Part shown: positions 34,912-46,962 of the stretch, piece after piece
How positions within the stretch are numbered: the first letter of the stretch is position 1
How the letters are laid out: every line of letters starts with the position of its first letter
Source: Biscogniauxia marginata
Taxonomy: Eukaryota > Ascomycota > Sordariomycetes > Xylariales > Xylariaceae
Direction: 5' to 3'
Length of the DNA: 64,000 bases
Assembly (NCBI GenBank): GCA_022695795.1
Contig: MU404073.1
Coordinates: 62,001-126,000 of the forward strand
The notes under the pieces: generated by a model
Seen by the model: the letters and a program-made list of their open reading frames with translations, nothing else
The model's database searches: none
What the model was told of the DNA's origin: nothing
Made by a program: the position numbers and the translations under genes

Positions 34912-36459
34912 ATGTCGGAAGACGCGAAAGCCCCGGACACCAGCATCCGGCCCTTTCAGATCTCGATCCCCGACGAGCAGCTCGACGACCTGCGGGACCG
35001 GCTCTCGCGCACGCGCCTACCGGACGAGCTCGAAGGCAGCGGCCGGGATCTCGGGGCGCCACTGGCCGACGTGCAGCGGCTCACGCAGCACTGGGCCAAC
35101 GGGTTTGATTGGCGGCGCGCCGAGGCGTCGCTCAACGAGCTCCCGCACTTCGTCACGGACCTCGCGGCCGACGGTTTCGAGTCCTTGGCTGTGCACTTCG
35201 TGCACGCGCGCAGTTCCGTCCCCGGCGCTATCCCCCTGCTCTTCGTGCATGGCTGGCCCGGCAGCTTCTACGAGGGCATCAAGCTCATCGAGCCCCTGAC
35301 CAACCCGTCTCGAGGCGAGGGCGAAGACGACGACAAGGGAGATGTGCCCGCGTTCCACGTTGTCATACCTTCGCTGCCTAACTTTGGCTTCTCTGAGGGC
35401 ACCAAGAAGCGCGGGTTCTCTGTCGATCAGCACGCTGAGATCTTGCATCAGCTCATGCTGCGGCTTGGGTACGACGAGTACGTCACGCAGGGTGGCGACT
35501 GGGGCTGGGTATGAAATCTTTTTTTTTCTTTGGCTCCCCGAAACTACCAATATCTCCCTATACCTGGGTAGTTTATCAGTGGCATGGCGATAGAAGACCC
35601 CCCTCCTCAGGCTGCTAGTAACTGCTCAGCGCATAACTCTCTCCTTTTAGCTATGATTCTTAATTGGCCTTGTTTTTCATCTTCATTTCCTCTTTTCCTG
35701 CAGGTCTATGGGAATAAACAACTGACATTTCGTATTTCCCCTTTCCCCCCTCACTAGTTTATCACCCGTGCTATGGGCGTTCGGTACGCGCCGCGGCACC
35801 TGAAAGCGCAACACCTAAACCTGGACCTCCATGAGATCCCGTCATTCTTCAAGAACCCGCTGCTGGCGCTCCGATCCTACGCGGGGCTCCTGTGGCTGAG
35901 CCCGCGCCAGCGGGAGTGCATCGAGAACACGAAGCAGTTCGGCAAGGATGGGTCAGCATACTCGGCACTCCACCGGACACGACCGCAGACGATCGGGTAC
36001 GCACTTTCGGACAGCCCCGCCGCGCTGCTGGCCTGGATCTACGAGAAGCTGGTCGCCTGGACCGACGGGTACCCCTGGACCGACGACGAGGTCTGCACCT
36101 GGATGAGCATCTACTGGTTCGCGACCGCGGGGCCCGCCGCCAGCGTGCGCCTGTACCACGAATTCGCCGAGGCGCACAACGACCCGAAGGCGTCCGCCGC
36201 CGCGGGCCGGTTGACCATATCCAACCTGCGCGACTGGCAGGACGTCAAGATGGGGCTGGCGCACTTCCCAAAGGACGTCATCTGCCTGCCGGGCCTGTGG
36301 GCGTACGGCCAGGGCAACGTCGTCTACGAGAAGGACCATGCTGATGGAGGACACTTCGCCGCGTGGGAGAGGCCGGAGGCGGTGGTGGCAGACCTGCGCG
36401 AGATGTTTGGGCTGAAGGGCGGCGCGAGGGGTGTGGTGAAGACTGTGGATAAGGATTGA
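34912..36459 (+). CDS. Epoxide hydrolase (EHN / microsomal-type alpha/beta hydrolase)
   Basis: Protein of 432 residues from exons 34912-35508 and 35758-36459. The N-terminal EHN region (PF06441) starts with IRPFQISIPDEQLDDLRDRL and precedes an alpha/beta-hydrolase fold. The oxyanion motif is HGWPGS (His113), the nucleophile Asp196 in GGDWGW and the catalytic His398 in GGHFAAWE, so the enzyme should hydrolyse epoxides to diols. It lacks an obvious N-terminal membrane anchor, so it is probably soluble. The intron is 249 nt, long for this genome; its splice (GTATGA...CACTAG) regenerates GWFITRAMG. The coding sequence is very GC-rich compared with the flanks. The substrate may be xenobiotic or metabolite epoxides. 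Confidence 0.9.
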
Positions 36460-39381
36460 AACATGAGGGGCTGCGGTCTAGATGGATATCGACGTGCTCA
36501 TCATAGTAAGGGGTCTATGGGCAAGGCATTGTAACGAGTGTCTTGACAGACAAATTATCGTTCAGAGATGCCGCTCTTCTTTTGGCTTGATATGGTTTTA
36601 TTGTAACAGGGTCAGAGGTCCCGGTATTGTTTTAGGAAATAAGCTCTAATGTTGCTAATTAATCTGGAGGTGTGCAAGTTTACCCTGAACCAAGGATTCT
36701 GAAATATCCTTTTATTGTCCGTGGAACGTGTTATATTAAAGTTATTCGACTATCTGTAATAATTTACTTGCTTAAGTTTGAGCTTCTTAATGAGGTTTTA
36801 TAAGTTACATCTTTTTAAATCAATCGTTACCTTTCTATTAAAGAAGTCGATCGAGAGCAATATGCGTCGTAGTATGGGTGTTCCTGCTTCTTGTGACACA
36901 TTACTTAGATATATGCCAAATTTTGAACTTGGAAGTCAATATTAGGATAACGGCGGGTTGTATATATACGTGAGTCCTTCATATGTCAGGTACAGAATGT
37001 GCTATGGCTCTACAGGAGCACTCAATGTCGCCGATTGGGTCGGCTTAATGGCCACAAAGTCGTAACAGAGCCAATCAATAGGGCTACACAATGACGAGAG
37101 ATCCGGTAGATGAGATCAAGATGAACAATGGTGGCGCTTCAAACACCGAATTCGGACCTATTACGCTAGATAATGTAGGTACAAAGACTGCTGTCGCTCC
37201 CCAAGTACCTAATGTCATACGGGATAGATTCGTGAGGAGCGAGGACAGGATTCTTCAAAAGGACGAAGAAGGGCCACAGGACGGCGTGACTCTTATTACT
37301 GAGCTTTCAATATAGGCATGATTAGTATAAGTTGCAATGTGCTCCGAAATGCTAAGACTATTGCATATAGTATCTGATGGTTCTACCTGTTAATAGTAAC
37401 GACAAATCATGAAACTTTAATGGTATACTGATCGATATACAGGAACGTGTATGTTGGTCTCATACTAATGAAAGAATCTGTATGCTTATTGTAATTACCT
37501 GTTGCAAAGTGATAAAGGGACAAGCTATATCTAACCTAGATGATCCTTCGGCAGTCATTATGGTGGAAAGATGGAGAAGAGGTCGAGGCTAGGTATCTTA
37601 GTAAACCATAGCTATCAGCCGTGCCGTGTAATCAGACTAAGGCACAACTTCAAACTTAGGGCCAGCAAACATAATCACGCAGCTCAACATGACCATCGTA
37701 TCAGTGTGATTTAGTATATAAATTAAGTATTACCATAAAACAAAATGCTCTAAGATACTAGAGACTTACCCTCCATCATCGTGTCTTAGGTTTATTTTCG
37801 GGTTCTCCCTAATTCTTCCCTCGCCCCCCTTTCTATTTGGTATGGCCTTGGGCTACGTCTACCTTGTTTCATAACTCACTGGAAAAGGAAAATACCACGA
37901 TATTCAATATCAGCTTCAAATAATACCTAGGTTAAATCGCCCAAACGCTCAACACGGCCGCTGCAAGCTTTATGTAGGTATTAGCCGCATAGATGTGTTG
38001 TTGAAATCAAACAGAATCCCGAACAGACTAGTTCTCATAAAACCATAAAACATTTATACAGGACTCCTTTATATGATCAAATAATTGAGAGATTTAAGTC
38101 GAAAATATTCAGAATATTCATAGGAGACTACGAATCCCTGGTTCATTCGCTTGGAATCTGTAAGTGTTCGTATTCAGTCAGCTATTGCCAAACAATACAG
38201 TGCCGATGACTTTGAGATTACAATGATATGGCGATATACTACAAGTAATCACAATCGCTCGCACATGACGCTGTCATATTTCATCGTGTTTGTGTATGTC
38301 TTCCGTGACCAGGTACTCACGTAGAAGGATGGTACCTCATCGAAATCTTCGTAGAAGTTGATTACTAGTATAGCTTGATGGAACAGAATCATATGCTGCG
38401 TCAGATAGGCAACGTGAATAGTGCACATTGTCCTTATTATAAGATGAGTATGTTACGAGAGAAAATAAGATATCTTTTAGCCCAGGAGTGTGGTCAAGCT
38501 GCGAAGCATTTGCCCTCGACCACTTTGCTTGTCGAATATGAATACTCCCGCAATATAAAGACATTCACTGTTAAATAGGAATCCAAATGGGACCTACATA
38601 CAACCACATAATCTGCATACGTAGATTAACCCATCCTAAACCATCCATGAAGAAGATCATGAAGACCTTGGAGAAAGGCTTGATGTATATGGATTCACGA
38701 CGTGGGACGTCCTAGCTATCTCATGATTAACGAATCCTGCGCTCAATCTCAATTGTAGATCCCCCTCGGGTTTCAATTCTGCGTTTCATAAAACATATTT
38801 CGCTTACGAGAATTTTTGCCTTAATTAACGTTTCCGTGTAACGAACCCTCCACGTCTTGAAATGAAACGCTTTACAGCCCGAGACATGGGGCAAATCGCT
38901 TGTGTTAATCGGCATATGACTTTTCCCTTAGATTTTAGAATGTGTATCCGATATTCATACTGGTTAGTCTATCGATTCAGTAACATCGAAGTGTAGAGGA
39001 GACGTCAGTCGTCATTGTATAAGCACTTGATAATCTAATAATTAATCGTAGTGTTGCTTGAACTAAGGAGCAAAAGTTACAACAACCTTAGATAACATTC
39101 GCACGGATCGGTCAGTCCCGACCATAAAAGTTTCGGTCAATCTGACAAGAAATATCTGGTTCACCAACCTGGGCACATAGTCCAAGCGAGGTAGTGGGAA
39201 GTCTTACCGTCAGGCCTTAGTGCTACAAGTCACAGGGCGGCGGAATATAAAGGGGGATTCGCGACTGACTCATAAAAGTAACCCATCGACGGAGGTTTTC
39301 TAGATACATATGCTCGCTATTGTCGGCGAATTCAAAAAATAAGTAAAGAAATATTAACCTCTCCTTGTTCCTACTTACATC
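36460..39381. other. 2.9-kb intergenic region with one possible small gene
   Basis: Only one frame has some support (37091-37315). The rest holds no recognisable gene, RNA or repeat. Confidence 0.4.
37091..37315 (+). CDS. Small hypothetical protein, 74 residues
   Basis: The frame begins with an ATG in a good context (ACACAATGA), about 120 bp after a TATATATA-type element near 36960. The encoded peptide is polar and acidic, without signal peptide, membrane segment or cysteines, and ends ITELSI. I do not recognise a family. Composition is similar to real coding DNA, but the length is within what chance gives. Confidence 0.3.
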   Translation: MTRDPVDEIKMNNGGASNTEFGPITLDNVGTKTAVAPQVPNVIRDRFVRSEDRILQKDEEGPQDGVTLITELSI

Positions 39382-40989
39382 ATGGTCGCCATTCTGAACC
39401 GGATTCGGTTACGCATTCGAGGTAGCTCTATTGCCTACCATCTCATAGGCAGCGATGTTGACTCTCTAGAAAAGGAGGATGATACAGGCTTATCTGTTGA
39501 TGAAGGGGGAAATGGCTTATGGAAAGCAGAATTCCGACAAGGGAAAAGGAAGAGGTTCGTGGTCAGATGGCTCCAAAGGTTGGCAATACTTCTGCCAAGC
39601 TTCCTCCATGCATCTCATCCTGGTGCCTCGCCCGTGGTGATTCACGAAACGGCTTGGTTGGGTAAATCATATCCTTCAATATACTATAAAGGAAACATAT
39701 GCTGATGTTCAGAAGATGGTCTTCGCGGAGTGGCTGCATTTTTCGTAGTTTGGCACCACATGTCGCTGTTGTGGTTCTCGTGGAACATTCACGACGGATG
39801 GGTCGATTTCGACGACCGTTTCGTCCAGCTGCCCATCATCCGCCTGGCAATATCGGGCCTCCCAAACGTCATGGTATTCTTCGCCATCTCTGGCTACGCG
39901 CTGAGCTACAAGCCCCTGAGCCTCCTCCGTCAAGATCGGCACAACGAGCTATATCGGACCCTCGCGTCCTCCACGTTTCGCCGCTACCCGAGGCTCTTTA
40001 TACCTGCCGTTGTCATGGGTCTCACGTCTATGGTATTCGCTTATCTCGGGCTTTTTGAAAACGGCGAGGGCATGCCCGGGGCAGCCGTCTCGCCAATACA
40101 CCCTCCTCAACTCGACACCCTTTGGGTCCAGCTCATTGACTACAAGAACGCCGTGATACGCCTCTGCGATATATTTACTGGCAGTGGCTCAAACTGGAAC
40201 TACAACAATGTGCTGTGGACGCTTCCGATAGAATTTCGAAGCTCCCTGACCGTATTTGGCCTACTGCTCGCACTGTCGCGGTGCACTTCGCGTACTCGAA
40301 TGGCCATCGGATCATGTGTTGCGCTTTACTCTATATGGTTTATTCACTGGGCCGAATTCCTATTCATCGGTGGTATGCTCGTAGCCGACGCGGGCCTCGC
40401 TTTTCGCGCGTCTTCAGAGGCGAAACCCAAACTCAGATTTGAAGATGAAATAGGTCGCTCATGGTGGCTCCGAATACCTAGATCACAGGCTCTTGGCAGC
40501 TTCTTCTCCCTAGCCGGATTTGTCACGTCATTGTTCGTCTTGAGTATGCCTAAATTTGAACGTAATGGAGCCAATAGTGCTGGATTTCGAACGTTGGCCG
40601 CGATGGTACCCGGACATTTCCACCAGGCAGGATCTGGTGATTATTTCTGGTTACCACTCGCCGCAGTCTGCCTTGTTATGTCGATTGACAGCTCCCGACT
40701 CCTCCAGAGGCCCTTTACAACCCGGTTTGCGCGGTATCTCGGACAGATTTCTTATTCACTCTACTTGATCCACTTGGTTATACTGCAAAGTGTTGGCTTT
40801 ATAATGGGCAAGTACTTCGTTAGCCTCACTGGATCCGAGACAAATCTGCAGTACTTCGCAGGAATTTTGTGCGCGACAATTTTATTTTGGCCTATCACTA
40901 TCTGGGCGGCTGATTTGGGATGGCGGTTTATTGATGCTAAAGTTGTGAAGTTTGCGGGATGGACTTATAACAAACTTTGCAGGAAGTGA
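39382..40989 (+). CDS. Acyltransferase-3 family membrane protein
   Basis: Two exons, 39382-39661 and 39716-40989, encode 517 residues. The 54-nt intron joins AWL to DGLRGVAAFFVVWHH, the conserved start of the Acyltransferase_3 domain (PF01757) with its active-site histidine. About ten hydrophobic segments follow, including GYALSY and, near the end, LGQISYSLYLIHL, both family hallmarks. An N-terminal hydrophilic region of about 90 residues precedes the membrane part. Such proteins transfer acyl groups from donors such as acyl-CoA to sugars, lipids or metabolites across or at a membrane. The substrate cannot be predicted; there is no obvious partner gene beside it. Confidence 0.88.
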
Positions 40990-41310
40990 TTTTTCAAGTA
41001 TAACGGTTTGCTTGTTACTTACGCTACGATATACTGTCATGAGATCAAACTGAATGTTTATATGAGGGGGAATTAGGAAACGTCAGAGCCAAGAAGAGGA
41101 ATAAATTAGGGATCTTGTTTCGAAACTAGGTTCTCACAGAACACGATCATAATGCAACATTTCTACCAATTCAGGGGGCGTAGCTATGTTGGACAAATGT
41201 TCATGGATATATATTAACGTACTAAAATGACAAGTACCTAATTATATTTTTTTTTCAACAAGCTACCCACAATGAATGGTAACTACAACAATGACCTCGC
41301 GGGACTTCAT

Positions 41311-42450
41311 CTAGTTTTGGTTCGGCGCAACACTAACATAATGTCTCCATCCGCCGTGCTCCCGCGCGTACTCAATGGCGCGCTGGTGCTCATCGAGACT
41401 GAAAACCTCTACATGCGTGCCGGAGTCGGCGCCGATATTCAAAATCCCCTGCTCTATCATCCCGATCAGGCGATCCAGCGTCCTGCGCGCGCACATCCAC
41501 TGCCCCGTGATCTTGAGGTCCAGGAGCACGGCGAGGTCGTACGGGATATTTAGATTCCCGTGCGTGCTGCCGCTGAGGACGAGGCGCCCCTGCCGCTTCA
41601 GCGTCCGCGCCGCGGCGAGCAGGTACGGCGGCGCTTCCAGCTCGCCGGGGCTCCAGTCGTTGTAGACGTCGGCGCCGGCGCCGTTCGGCGTCGCGCGCAG
41701 GATCGCCGCGGTGTCGGCGTCGGCGTCATCCCCGCTCATGACGACGTACCTGAACCGCGGGTGGTTTCCCAGCGCCTCCGCCATGGCCGCGAGCTTGGCC
41801 CCGCTCCGCCCGAGGGCGACCACGTTGGCGCCGAGCGCGATCGCGAGCTCGACGGCGGCCCCGCCGAACGAGCCCCCCGCGGGGCCGACCACGACGGTCT
41901 CGCCCGCGCGCACCTCCGCCGCCTCCATGATGGCGCCGCCCGCGACGGAGTAGTACGCGATGCCCTGCAGGGCGGCGGGGGAGTACCCGAGGCCGCCGAG
42001 CAGGCGCTGCTCGTCGAGCGGGTAGACGTTCTCGAGCGGGACCTTCTGGAACTGCTGCAGCGAGCCGTCGCGCCACTCGCGCGCGAGCCTCTGCGCCGCC
42101 GGGCCCGCGCCGCCGAGGTGGCCCGTCATGATCGCGACGCTCGGGTCGTCGCGCGCGCGGACCGTCGCGTCGACGTACACCAGGTCGCCGGGCCGGAGCC
42201 GGACCGCGTCCGGGCTGACGGCGTGGACGCGACCGACGGCGCACGGGTTCGGGACACACGGCAGCGCGAGGTTGAGCTGCGGGAGCTTGCCGGCATGGAC
42301 TAGGTGCACGTAAGGCACGACAGGGGAGGCCAGAACGCGAACTACCGCGGTGCCGGCGACGGCTTGCGGGATGTCTAGCTCCACGATGGATGGTGGCGAA
42401 TCAAAAGACGACAGCCAAAGGGCGCGGTTAGTTTTCTGCGTTGATTCCAT
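41311..42450 (-). CDS. Zinc-free MDR-type alcohol dehydrogenase/quinone-reductase-like enzyme
   Basis: Single-exon gene for 379 residues. The N-terminal GroES-like part (VVRVLASPVVPYVHLVHAGK) and the Rossmann part with VVVGPAGGSFGGAAVELA mark a medium-chain dehydrogenase/reductase. The cysteine and histidine ligands of zinc ADHs are not apparent, so it is probably an NADPH-dependent, zinc-independent reductase of the quinone/enoyl-reductase side. The start is the ATG at 42450 (MESTQKTNRALWL); upstream the frame continues only from a TTG. Coding sequence between about 41560 and 42260 is extremely GC-rich, with long GCGCGC runs, and supports long antisense frames that are not genes. Convergent with the acyltransferase gene. 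Confidence 0.88.
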   Translation of the reverse strand: MESTQKTNRALWLSSFDSPPSIVELDIPQAVAGTAVVRVLASPVVPYVHLVHAGKLPQLNLALPCVPNPCAVGRVHAVSPDAVRLRPGDLVYVDATVRARDDPSVAIMTGHLGGAGPAAQRLAREWRDGSLQQFQKVPLENVYPLDEQRLLGGLGYSPAALQGIAYYSVAGGAIMEAAEVRAGETVVVGPAGGSFGGAAVELAIALGANVVALGRSGAKLAAMAEALGNHPRFRYVVMSGDDADADTAAILRATPNGAGADVYNDWSPGELEAPPYLLAAARTLKRQGRLVLSGSTHGNLNIPYDLAVLLDLKITGQWMCARRTLDRLIGMIEQGILNIGADSGTHVEVFSLDEHQRAIEYAREHGGWRHYVSVAPNQN

Positions 42451-43028
42451 ATTTACTATCTGAGGCGTCAAATCAAGAGCCCATAGAAACTTGATGGTGA
42501 TAGATCAGTTGCGGACGTCGACTTTTTGTTCAACTCTGCCTATGTTATGTTACTAATTCCAACGCAAGTTTCTCCCATAATAAGTCGGCGTTCGGATAAA
42601 CAATGCCCACCCAATTATGAATGCCTTCATTTGCACTTTCTCAAGCTGCCGCCCGTAACGCCCCAATTCGGGAATTGAATCGACTCCGGATGCCGACTTG
42701 AATCGGGGCAATCAGTCTCCGATTTGTAATCGTGCCGCATGTCGTGAATCTGCCCGACATCGGATTGTCAGCTTGCGGTTTACTGGTGGGATTACGACTA
42801 AAAATACAAGGTAAGTAAACGTATCACGAGATCGTGGTAAAATCAAATAGGCTATCGTAAAAATAGGGGTATTATGTTAATACTACATGACATGCGAGAG
42901 CCTGCTACGAGTCTCTTTCTGCTATTATAGCCCTGCTCCTAGAGGCTTCTGGTAAGGCTTGAATTTGCTATATACGGAGTATCCACTCCTTATTTCAGAA
43001 GCTGTTGAGGAATCTTTAGCGTACTAGT
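42451..43028. other. Gene-free spacer
   Basis: Between the MDR gene start and the HET-gene stop codon. No gene or repeat seen; composition drops back to normal immediately upstream of the MDR start codon. Confidence 0.45.
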
Positions 43029-45047
43029 TCAGGAGAGCTGGAGCATCGTCTCCTTCCTATGTACTTTCATGAACTCCCCGTCCATGATGCCAAAGACGTA
43101 CACCCCGTAGATAAGTCGATAAGTATCATCTTCCTGATGCCTGAGAGCAAAGGGCACCGGTGAGCCGTACGGTATGGCGATGTCGTCTCCGGCGGTCAGA
43201 TCTATAGGGCCCAGGCCAACATATCCTGTCTCCGTGATGAATGGTTTCCACCCTTCCATTCTCGACAAAGCGGCCAAGTAGCCTGTCGCACGATCTAAGT
43301 GCTTGCTCGCAGTGTTCTGTCCTGGGATATCGCCCGCTGTATCCGGCTTCTCCTCCGACAATGCCTCCAAAAGACGTTGGTGACCGTCTAGTGTCACGGT
43401 CGCGGCCCTCCTAGTCATCTCATGGTGTTCGGGATCAAGCTCCACGTCTGCAACTGGGATCTTTGCCAGCGCTACCATCGTCTGTTGTGCAGAGTAGGGG
43501 GAGGACTCAGAATTTGTTGATTCCTCCCAAAACTTCTTAATTTCTGCAAGATAGGATCGGCATTGTTCTAGTTGACCAACCTCGCCCGCTTGGTAAGCGG
43601 TCCCAACAGCCTGTACGCTGTCGACAATCGTGCCTTTTACTGATATTTGGCCATGAGTGCTGTGGCCTACTCGATAAAACCGTTCGTCTGCTGGGCCGCA
43701 GGCCTGGAAAGGCCGAGTGGTGCTTACTGCATCTGACAGAGGCACTTTCAGGTTGGTCCACTCAACAACCCAAGAAGGATACCCGTTTTCCGTGGCCGTA
43801 GTGCCATCACATAATTCTAATGACTGAGGAGACTTCCGGAGCAAGGCAGCGGAAATGTCAATAAGAATTTGCTTGTAGTCCTTACTGTAGTCTGGAGTTA
43901 TTCCGAGCGTTTTCGTATCGCTCGATAATCCCAGTAGGCCATAGACTCTATCTCGGGGATCAGCGACATTGAGTGGAATATGACCGTCGGAACCGGGAAC
44001 ATAGAAGCGCTTGAGGATTGACAGCAAGGGCCGATTCGGCGTTCTGACCCAAGAATGGATATCCCTTCTATAAAAGTCGCGTTGGGCCAGCACCTTCAAG
44101 GCGGGCAATTGTGCGAAATTTGAGGGTTCGCTGATGCTCAGGTTAGCAGGCGTATTAGGTGATGCTGGGGTGCCAGCAGAAGCTAACCATTTCGACGTAG
44201 TGGACTGGTTGATGATAGCATCTAATGCTTGAGCCGCTGTGCGGAAATTGTCGAGAGGCAGTCTGCGGCTCCCACAGGACACGATGCCCTTCGCCGACAA
44301 AGATACTTCCTGAACGGACCACAGCCTTGACCAATACTCGCGCCCCATCAAAGCCTTGAGGGCGGGATTCATTGCGTCTACTTGGCTTTTAAGGGTTGGG
44401 TGGTTACTTGAAGATGCTGTTTCGCTCTCAGATTCCGGGGTAGTAGTTTCTGTAGAGCCTCTAGCTACCACGTTGCGCCAGAGCTGGTGTCCGACCTGAG
44501 GAGTCCAGTTCGCGACGAGGGAATTTAAGGAGAGCTGATCCTCTACAATTTTCCGTAGGACATCCATCGCACCGTCACTCCCATCCGCGGCAAGTCCCAG
44601 CCAGATGAGGGTTCTCGTTGCACCTCCATAAATATCTGCGATTTGGGCGATTTGGGCAGACTTCTCCTGGACATCGGCGTGGTTGATGCATATCGCGCTA
44701 ATCCAGACCGTGGTAGGATCTGACTCTTTTTGGGCGTGTTCAAGAACGCTGAACAGTCCCGCCGATACAGGAACCGGGGCACCATTCACCAAGACCGACT
44801 TTGCTTCGTCTACGGCGTCACTTTCTTCCCACTGGTGCGAGACAGCTGTGAACTTTGGGTTGTGCTTTAGGTTCGCCAGGCGCAGGATACAATGGATGGA
44901 GTTTGATGACGTCTCGGGCATGGAGGCGGCATACTTGCGTGATTGAATGGTTAGCAGGCGAATGTCGCCATTGCATGTCCTGAGTGGTGCTTGAAAGTAG
45001 AGGTGCGATCTCCACGCTTCATCCTGGCGATGTTGCTTGGCGTCCAT
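43029..45047 (-). CDS. HET-domain (heterokaryon incompatibility) protein
   Basis: Single-exon, 672 residues. The HET domain (PF06985) occupies about residues 65-250 and shows its three blocks: FTAVSHQWEE, VWISAICINHADVQEKSAQI and IYGGATRTLIWLG, then a later LWSVQEVSLS segment. HET proteins act in non-self recognition and can trigger programmed cell death on fusion with an incompatible partner, or serve in innate-immunity-like responses. The C-terminal half is the usual variable region, with the RDRVYGLLGLS motif and a PDYSKDY segment seen in het-6-type relatives. No NACHT, repeat or membrane domain is visible, so it may be a stand-alone effector. No partner gene can be identified nearby. Confidence 0.94.
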   Translation of the reverse strand: MDAKQHRQDEAWRSHLYFQAPLRTCNGDIRLLTIQSRKYAASMPETSSNSIHCILRLANLKHNPKFTAVSHQWEESDAVDEAKSVLVNGAPVPVSAGLFSVLEHAQKESDPTTVWISAICINHADVQEKSAQIAQIADIYGGATRTLIWLGLAADGSDGAMDVLRKIVEDQLSLNSLVANWTPQVGHQLWRNVVARGSTETTTPESESETASSSNHPTLKSQVDAMNPALKALMGREYWSRLWSVQEVSLSAKGIVSCGSRRLPLDNFRTAAQALDAIINQSTTSKWLASAGTPASPNTPANLSISEPSNFAQLPALKVLAQRDFYRRDIHSWVRTPNRPLLSILKRFYVPGSDGHIPLNVADPRDRVYGLLGLSSDTKTLGITPDYSKDYKQILIDISAALLRKSPQSLELCDGTTATENGYPSWVVEWTNLKVPLSDAVSTTRPFQACGPADERFYRVGHSTHGQISVKGTIVDSVQAVGTAYQAGEVGQLEQCRSYLAEIKKFWEESTNSESSPYSAQQTMVALAKIPVADVELDPEHHEMTRRAATVTLDGHQRLLEALSEEKPDTAGDIPGQNTASKHLDRATGYLAALSRMEGWKPFITETGYVGLGPIDLTAGDDIAIPYGSPVPFALRHQEDDTYRLIYGVYVFGIMDGEFMKVHRKETMLQLS

Positions 45048-46962
45048 CTTGCAATGGTGGATATTTTGAATGCGGTTGCAACATTCAAATTCGAAGTAGA
45101 AACTCGAAGCCGACTAATTGAAGTAAGCTGAGAAAAGCAGTTACTAGGTCACTTCAATCTAGATTCACAAATAGCGATTTATAGCTTGAATCGATAGATG
45201 TCGAGGCGACATGAGGTGGTCATGTTGAACACATGATATTTGAAAGGGTTGTGTTGTTCATAGTGTGTGCAGTGTGTGGTGGGTTAGGTACCAAGTACGG
45301 ATTAGGTAGGCAACAATTTATTCTCAGCCGCTGTCATGCACCGCCCCATCCTTCTAAGCTGCTGGGTTATAGTGGGTAGGCCGTCCAGTGGCCTGTTATT
45401 CGCATCTCAGTGAGGCTTAGCACGCCACCCTCTACAGAAGACCCCTATAGAAAGTTTTAACACACCAAGAATGCCTTGGCCTGCCTTGATATTAGACTAG
45501 ATAGAATTATCTCCATCAATATCAATACACATGAAAATGTAACGAAGGTTGAGGTAGATTCTTATAAATCAAACTATTAAACCATCAAAGGGCTAAAAGT
45601 GTATCGCCAGATATAAACATAATCATAACATGGGGCTTCCGATATTTTAAACGACCTGGTATCAGATGTTCTGGCAAGCTTCTTAGCGGGCGAAAGCTTT
45701 TCGTAAGCACTGTTAATATATGTGGCTCAACACCATTATAAGCTTATATACCTATATCATTACTTTAAATGTAACTTACCACATATAATCTTCTATCGAA
45801 GTACATTAGGTAGGTAGGTATATAAATTATTCAGCCTAAATTGACAAGATATGATTTACACTAATATGCATACTCGGGTAGGTGTTATATGAAACCCGCA
45901 AATAAACAACGCCAAGCATGAGAGCTTTTCGACATATTACAATAGTGGTTAACTGTCTTGTCACCAATGAAACTTTTAATAATCGTCACGATCTATGTAG
46001 TAGGAGTGATAGCTCGTACTACTTAGTCATTTAATCTATGTAGTTTCTATCACATATTGCTCGTCAGTTTGAAATCGAGGTTGCATCATTGGTAGTGCTG
46101 AGATTGCTGAAATCATCGAAATCTTCAAGCACGACAACGTGATCAGTAAACTCAACTAGGATCAAGTCTCAACACAAAGTTTCTCCAGATTCCTTGTTAA
46201 CGGTAGATTAAGACACTAACGACTGAGAAGCAAGTCGTGGTCTAATTTCACCGACTCGGATAAAACCTTCGGGAGCTTACAACAGCTAAGTCTCTATCTA
46301 GAATGCCCCTGAAAATTTAATTCACTAACACTTCTCGTCTCGTACCATCGTATGGAAAGTAAATCCACAATACATTGAGTTATATTAACAATCTATAGTA
46401 AATCGAAGAAAGGCTCAGGTAGTACATCATTCTCGATCCAGGACGGAGTTCCGGATGTGAGTGCATTACATCCAGTGGCCTAACTCCCTCTTATAACTCG
46501 GTACAGTCATTCTCCTTACAACATCCTCTGGCTAAGTCCTGAAGTTGGTACACCAAAAAGTGAAGTTCCACGAGTCTTGGTTTGAAAATACTACATAGAC
46601 ATATAATTGTGCATGCCCATTACGATATTTGAGACAGCTTCATGAACCTTTATCTAGTGTAGTGTATATGTGTGTAGTTAAAGATGTAGGTAGCTATAGT
46701 GCGACGCCAAGACACATCGCTCCCAGGTTAAAATATAGTTCAATTACCTAGGTACCTGTATGTATGATCACGAAGGTGGTAGATGATTGGCCGAAAGGGT
46801 TACAGCGCCTATCGGCAATCAGCAGAGTTTGGAATAAAGCATCGCATTGCGTATCCTTATCTCAGTGTATAATTATAACATGCGACTATAACATAGGTGA
46901 TCATTAAAACCCCGATCTCTATTTTTCTCCGGAGCGAATCCGCCCGGTGGAAAAACGAACAA
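45048..46962. other. Gene-free 1.9-kb intergenic region
   Basis: Divergent spacer between the HET gene and the M81 gene. No coding region, RNA or clear repeat; TAGGTAGG runs occur at about 45809-45821. Confidence 0.45.

Noticed and set aside
41560..42303. Long plus-strand frame (247 codons) opposite the MDR gene
   Set aside because: It is an antisense shadow: very GC-rich coding DNA lacks stop codons on the other strand, and the translation is Arg/Ala-rich without domains.
46897..46962. Longer N-terminus for the M81 protein
   Set aside because: It begins with GTG and adds a non-conserved stretch; the ATG at 46963 begins just before the conserved region.
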